A stretch of 64,000 nucleotides of DNA from Xiphydria camelus (Eukaryota; Arthropoda; Insecta; Hymenoptera; Xiphydriidae). The position numbers and the translations under genes are program-made. The stretch is taken from positions 27,920,955 through 27,984,954 of the forward strand of contig OY783191.1 in the NCBI GenBank assembly GCA_963678675.1, read 5' to 3'. This document shows positions 62,623-64,000 of this stretch, piece after piece. Position 1 is the stretch's first letter; every line of letters begins with the position of its first letter. The notes beneath the pieces are model-generated. The model was not told the DNA's origin. It worked only from the letters and a program-made list of their open reading frames with translations, and searched no databases.

Positions 62623-62885
62623 CATCCCTAGTAACATTCTGCTACAGTGCACTTGCTGTCTGTTTCTGTGATTCCATAGTGGTTTGCTTCCGTATACAAC
62701 TATGTATCTTGCACAAGATCTTGCAGATGCAAATAATCTTACTCAAGTCTAACGCAAGGCGTCAGATAGATACAGCCCATACGCAAGATTGCAACAAGAT
62801 TTTTGGAATGCGTTCTTACCGACAGGAGCTATACTACTAGGGATTGTCGTCGGGTGTACATACACATTTTTCATATGCATATGTA

Positions 62886-63201
62886 CCGTATGTCCACGAT
62901 CATTTGAACCATAGGAAAATTGCGAGTTTTGCATGAGCACCCCTTTGGGTCTCCTCGTCCAATAGAATCACCGGAGAAGCGTGAATGCGCATGCGTAGTC
63001 ATCCGCGAGTGTGGCGACGTCAGCAAGTTCAGATCGATTATTTCGATAACCGATCTGAACTTGCTGACGACGCCACACTCGCGGATGACTACGCATGCGC
63101 ATTCACGCTTCTCCGGTGATTCTATTGGACGAGGAGACCCAAAGGGGTGCTCATGCAAAACTCGCAATTTTTCTATGGTTCAAATGATCGCGGACATACG
63201 G
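62886..63201. mobile_element. Near-perfect palindrome, ~150-bp arms, TA-flanked
   Basis: CCGTATGTCCACGATCATTT to AAATGATCGCGGACATACGG with TA on each side. The arms, including GCGTGAATGCGCATGCGTAG and CACTCGCGGATGACTACGCA, match almost completely; the centre is ATCGATTATTTCGATAACCGAT. Frames in the two arms (for example 62920-63261) are mirror images of each other and carry no known domain. Confidence 0.75.
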
Positions 63202-63226
63202 TATATGCCACATTCTACAGCACATT

Positions 63227-64000
63227 TTACGCTGCTCGGATATTTCGGGAAAAATATTTGAAGCGTCGGAGTTTTCGAAATGAAGAGCCAGACTTTGTTA
63301 TAGAGTTCTGATGGAATACCCGTGACTCCGAAACGCTTGTATAGCGTGTATTCGAGGAAGCTTGATATAGGCGATATCCTATAGTACACTCTAAACCGTA
63401 CGCTATTGGTTGTCGACTTGAGGATGCTGTAATGATTCGTTCTAACGATTTAACAGTATCGGGCAATCGTTCCTGTAAAAAATCCCTAAATTCTGTCCTT
63501 CTAGTAGCCGTAAAAACATGGCGTGGTTCGCGTCCGAAAGAGAGATCTACGCATTGTGTAGCACTTTGATTGTTGAAATGATACAAAATTTGTAAGTCTC
63601 GACGTGGATCCTTAAAATTAAAATATTCTGCTTTCCGGCGACTGTTATTACGCATCTCATTTTCGTAATGGTAATTGGTGCACTAATTTCGAAACGTAAC
63701 AACCCTAACCGATGTTTGACATTTCCCGCGTGGCCACGTGTTTACGTCTGCCCAGCGATCAGGGCTTAGGAATTTTCTACTGAAACGACTGTCGGGTACT
63801 GGTAAGTCGTTAGAACCAATCATTATAGCCTCCTCAAGTCGACAACCAATAGTGTACGATTCAGAATATACTACGGCATATCACCGATGTCAAGCTTTCT
63901 CGAATATCTACACACTGTTATGTATATGAGTTTTCGGGCATCGGAAACGATAGAAATGCTGTTTCGACGTACAATTTCACAATATAATATTTATCGAGAT
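63227..64000. repeat. Inverted coding-like arms, running up to the window end
   Basis: On minus, 63515-63357 encodes RRTEFRDFLQERLPDTVKS, LERIITASSSRQPIAYGLEC; on plus, 63752-63908 encodes RSGLRNFLLKRLSGTGKSLE, PIIIASSSRQPIVYDSEYTT. The two are clearly similar in protein, so one sequence is present twice in inverted orientation. The minus frame is open for 142 codons (63655-63227). I do not recognise the protein. It probably belongs to a transposon continuing beyond 64000. Confidence 0.5.

Noticed and set aside
62920..63261. Two mirror-image proteins around 63 kb (MRVLHEHPFGSPRPIESPEK)
   Set aside because: They are the two arms of one palindrome read in opposite directions; no evidence of coding.

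Overview
This is a eukaryotic, very probably insect, genomic window. An intron-split choline kinase gene lies on the minus strand (40975-53285). Almost everything else is transposon-derived: Tc1/mariner, pogo, PIF/Harbinger, hAT-like, piggyBac-like, a THAP-bearing foldback and two copies of a DUF7869-type transposon, plus many palindromic MITEs. AT-rich intergenic DNA alternating with CpG-rich islands and frequent GGTACCTA-like words would suit a hymenopteran, but I cannot fix the order or species from this sequence. There are no prokaryotic genes, CRISPR arrays or rRNA genes.

Layout. 0-5 kb: a foldback, an internally deleted Harbinger element (604-3015, TSD TAA), another foldback and a CpG-rich block. 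5-19 kb: a run of TA-flanked MITEs (5807-6208, 6211-6468, 8767-9139), a TTAA-flanked piggyBac-like MITE (11748-12335), further foldbacks and four CpG-rich blocks that may be promoters of genes whose coding exons I cannot see. 19.2-22.1 kb: a decayed DUF7869-type transposon with 4-bp target duplications and eight copies of a subterminal motif. 22.3-26.7 kb: a rosa-like (DD41D) Tc1/mariner copy, a 70-74 bp tandem repeat and a classical DD34D mariner deletion derivative. 27-31.8 kb: nested foldbacks. 31.8-33.6 kb: a strong CpG island with a probable first coding exon on the minus strand. 33.7-35.3 kb: a giant foldback whose two arms both carry a THAP exon. 36-38.5 kb: a four-element nest with clear target-site duplications.

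40-53.3 kb: choline kinase, five coding exons giving about 372 residues, with all junctions in phase. Its introns hold hairpin MITEs, Tc1/mariner foldbacks and the second DUF7869-type element, which sits inside one of those foldbacks. 53.3-64 kb: more MITEs, a pogo-like element with a recent 260-bp internal duplication, a nested 1.8-kb element and, at the right edge, inverted coding-like arms that run up to the window end.

The host gene is ordinary phospholipid metabolism (Kennedy pathway). The unusual content is the transposon biology: a poorly characterised DDE-like family whose ends can be defined here, and a set of Tc1/mariner foldbacks that have lost everything except the last codons of the transposase.
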